Assembly (NCBI GenBank): GCA_002353975.1
Contig: DEKQ01000149.1
Location: 13,776-29,235 of the forward strand
Origin: Prevotellaceae bacterium UBA2718
GTDB taxonomy: Bacteria; Bacteroidota; Bacteroidia; Bacteroidales; Bacteroidaceae
DNA: 15,460 nucleotides
Direction: 5' to 3'
The notes under the pieces are model-generated. The model was not told the origin of the DNA, did not search any database, and was given only the letters and a program-made list of their open reading frames with translations. Of this stretch, positions 14,340 to 15,460 are shown one piece after another; position 1 is the stretch's first letter, and the number at the start of each line of letters is the position of its first letter. A program made the translations under genes and the position numbers.

Positions 14340-14391
14340 GGACTTTGACGTAAGTTTTAAAAAACTCATGAAACGCTATCGCTGCAGATGA
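14314..14391 (+). pseudogene. Truncated RelE/YoeB-like toxin remnant
   Basis: A 25-codon frame starts at ATG 14314 inside the antitoxin's last codons and ends at TGA 14389-14391. Its product, MSYVIQTGKDFDVSFKKL followed by MKRYRCR, looks like the first strand and helix of a RelE/ParE-superfamily mRNA interferase (compare the typical start xxFxKDxKKLxKRY). Intact family members are about 85-110 residues. No continuation that I recognise appears in any plus-strand frame after 14391, so the rest seems deleted rather than frameshifted. The residual peptide lacks the catalytic C-terminal half and should be inactive. Confidence 0.7.
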
Positions 14392-14500
14392 CCCGCAAAC
14401 TCAGATTTAACGTCTGACATTCCTTCTATTTCAGTTGCATATTCGCAATTAGGACGTTTAATATGATTACTTACTTTTACGCATAATACGAGCACTGAGG

Positions 14501-14527
14501 CCGGGGACGTGGGCGTCCTCGCCCGCG
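14501..14527. repeat. Two overlapping, mutually exclusive GC hairpins
   Basis: Hairpin 1 pairs 14502-14509 with 14514-14521 around loop TGGG (core GGACG/CGTCC). Hairpin 2 pairs 14508-14515 with 14520-14527 around loop TCCT (core GGGCG/CGCCC). Each has an 8-bp stem with one G-T pair, and they share bases, so only one can form. The block is about 80% G+C in an AT-rich spacer, suggesting a REP-like dispersed element. Copy number elsewhere is unknown. Confidence 0.55.
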
Positions 14528-14635
14528 TAGAATAATGTTCGACCTCTCTGCCCCATCATAGGGGAGCGCCTTTAAGGCACATTATTGATAAGAAGTGTTT
14601 CGCTGCCACACGAATTAAAACTTTTTTCGCTTTTA

Positions 14636-14667
14636 TTTGCATAATTCGATACTTAATCGTAACTTTG
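14636..14667 (+). promoter_or_regulatory. Bacteroidetes-type promoter of the acyltransferase gene
   Basis: TTTG at 14636-14639 and TAacTTTG at 14660-14667 are 20 nt apart, an exact fit to the Bacteroidetes consensus. Initiation near 14672 would give a leader of about 80 nt. Confidence 0.82.
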
Positions 14668-14753
14668 CACATATTTTTGTCAAATGCGCGTATATAAGTA
14701 GGTGGAGCCTCACAGTGCTTGCGCCGCACCGCATGACTAAGCATCCAAAGACA

Positions 14754-15460
14754 ATGACTCCAGACACACCAACGGCAAAACCACTGATGATAGACGTAGA
14801 AGCCATTCTTCACTCCAAGATTGGCGACCGCGACCGCTATGTACCACGCTTTCTCGTCAACTATCTGAAGAAGATAGTACATCAGGATGAGATTAACGAG
14901 ATACTTCTGAGACACCAGAATGCCTATGGCCTGCCGTGGATTATGGGGGTACTCAAAGACCTTGGCATAGACACCATAGTCCACGGCAAGGAGAACCTGC
15001 CCCCCGCCGACGACGGTAAGCACTACACGTTCGTCTCGAACCATCCGCTCGGCGGGCCCGACGGCATGATATACGGCAAGATTCTGGCAGAGAACTATGA
15101 CGAGCGGGTGCGCATCCTAGTCAACGACATACTGATGAACCTCTCCGGGCTGGCTCCGCTCTGCGTGCCGGTGAACAAGGTGGGCAAGCAGAGCCGCGGA
15201 CTGCCGCAGGCCATTGACGCCGCATTTGGCGGTGACTACCATATGTTCGTCTTCCCCGCAGGTCTGTGTTCCAGAAAGATTAACGGTGAGATTCGAGACC
15301 TGCCCTGGCAGAAAACCTTCATACAGAAGAGCGTGCAGTATCAGCGCGACGTGGTGCCCATGTACTTCAACGGACGCAATTCGGAGCGGTTCTATCGCAT
15401 CGCGAATATCTGCAAGGCGCTCCACAGCCCCGTGAACTTCGCCATGCTATACCTGGCCGA
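14754..15460 (+). CDS. PlsC-like 1-acyl-glycerol-3-phosphate acyltransferase, partial
   Basis: The frame runs open to the window edge (235 complete codons, 3' end missing). The protein resembles Bacteroidales lysophospholipid/glycine-lipid O-acyltransferases, peripheral membrane enzymes that transfer an acyl chain to a lyso-lipid. Conserved blocks are an N-terminal helical region ending VNYLKKIVHQDE (35-46), the catalytic block SNHPLGGPDG (95-104) with His97 and Asp103, LMNLSGLAPLCVPVNKVGKQ (127-146), FPAGLCSRK (167-175) and RDVVPMYFNGRNS (198-210). Canonical PlsC enzymes have HX4D and FPEG; here these are HX5D and FPAG, which I recall as normal for this subfamily. Start ATG 14754 precedes the family-like IDVEAILHSK; ATG 14787 is an alternative. 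In related genomes a GNAT-type acyltransferase often follows, which lies outside the window. Phosphatidic-acid versus aminolipid synthesis cannot be decided here. Confidence 0.85.
   Translation, partial: MTPDTPTAKPLMIDVEAILHSKIGDRDRYVPRFLVNYLKKIVHQDEINEILLRHQNAYGLPWIMGVLKDLGIDTIVHGKENLPPADDGKHYTFVSNHPLGGPDGMIYGKILAENYDERVRILVNDILMNLSGLAPLCVPVNKVGKQSRGLPQAIDAAFGGDYHMFVFPAGLCSRKINGEIRDLPWQKTFIQKSVQYQRDVVPMYFNGRNSERFYRIANICKALHSPVNFAMLYLA

Larger units (their letters stand above)
14392..14753 (+). other. Gene-free stretch after the broken toxin gene
   Basis: I see no supported gene in these 362 nt. They hold the pair of overlapping GC hairpins at 14501-14527, a CCCC-atcata-GGGG hairpin (14551-14564), an odd-length dyad GCCTTTAAGGC (14568-14578), the acyltransferase promoter (14636-14667) and an untranslated leader of about 80 nt. 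The long minus-strand open frame crossing here (14556-15044) is a shadow of the acyltransferase gene. Confidence 0.7.

Noticed and set aside
14556..15044. 162-codon minus-strand frame
   Set aside because: It is the shadow of the acyltransferase, which shows conserved motifs and has a matching promoter on the plus strand.

Overview
The window looks like ordinary chromosomal DNA of a Bacteroidales bacterium, most likely Prevotella or a close relative. Three observations support this. The promoters have the Bacteroidetes layout (TTTG, about 20 nt, TAnnTTTG) rather than the sigma-70 layout. Several proteins are of Bacteroidales type: a YtrA-like GntR regulator with an unusual ABC-2 permease, a DUF4890-type secreted protein, an SMUBP-2-like helicase, and IF-2, NusA and RimP variants. 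Shine-Dalgarno sequences are weak or absent. The assignment comes from memory of these families, not from a search.

Layout, left to right. (1) 27-2063, + strand: an ABC exporter operon of ATPase, six-helix permease and YtrA-type GntR regulator, with the last two genes joined by an ATGA overlap. (2) 2221-4742, + strand: an SF1 Upf1/SMUBP-2-like helicase translationally coupled (ATGA) to a HAD phosphatase of the phosphoglycolate phosphatase type. A textbook Bacteroidetes promoter places the mRNA start practically on the helicase ATG. (3) 4860-5369, + strand: a small secreted Gly/Arg-rich protein followed by a strong terminator. (4) 5663-8653, + strand: two tandem paralogous MFS transporters (ACS/hexuronate-like) with very different codon usage. 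(5) 8654-8994: the convergent junction, with a 20-bp-stem bidirectional terminator and a 22-bp tandem repeat array in the 3' untranslated region of infB. (6) 8995-13813, - strand: the conserved rimP-nusA-infB translation/transcription operon, with a clear promoter and a leader hairpin. (7) 14076-14391, + strand: a Phd/YefM-type antitoxin whose toxin gene is only a 25-codon stub. (8) 14754 to the window end, + strand: a PlsC-like lipid acyltransferase, cut off by the window edge, behind its own promoter.

The core genes work together in familiar ways: RimP (30S maturation), NusA (elongation and termination) and IF-2 (initiation) form one transcription unit, as in most bacteria. No complete new multi-gene system is evident. 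The least explained items are the 22-bp repeat array behind infB, the hairpin/U-tract in the rimP leader, the pair of mutually exclusive GC hairpins at 14501-14527, and the degraded toxin-antitoxin locus. I found no tRNA, rRNA, CRISPR array, IS element or phage gene.
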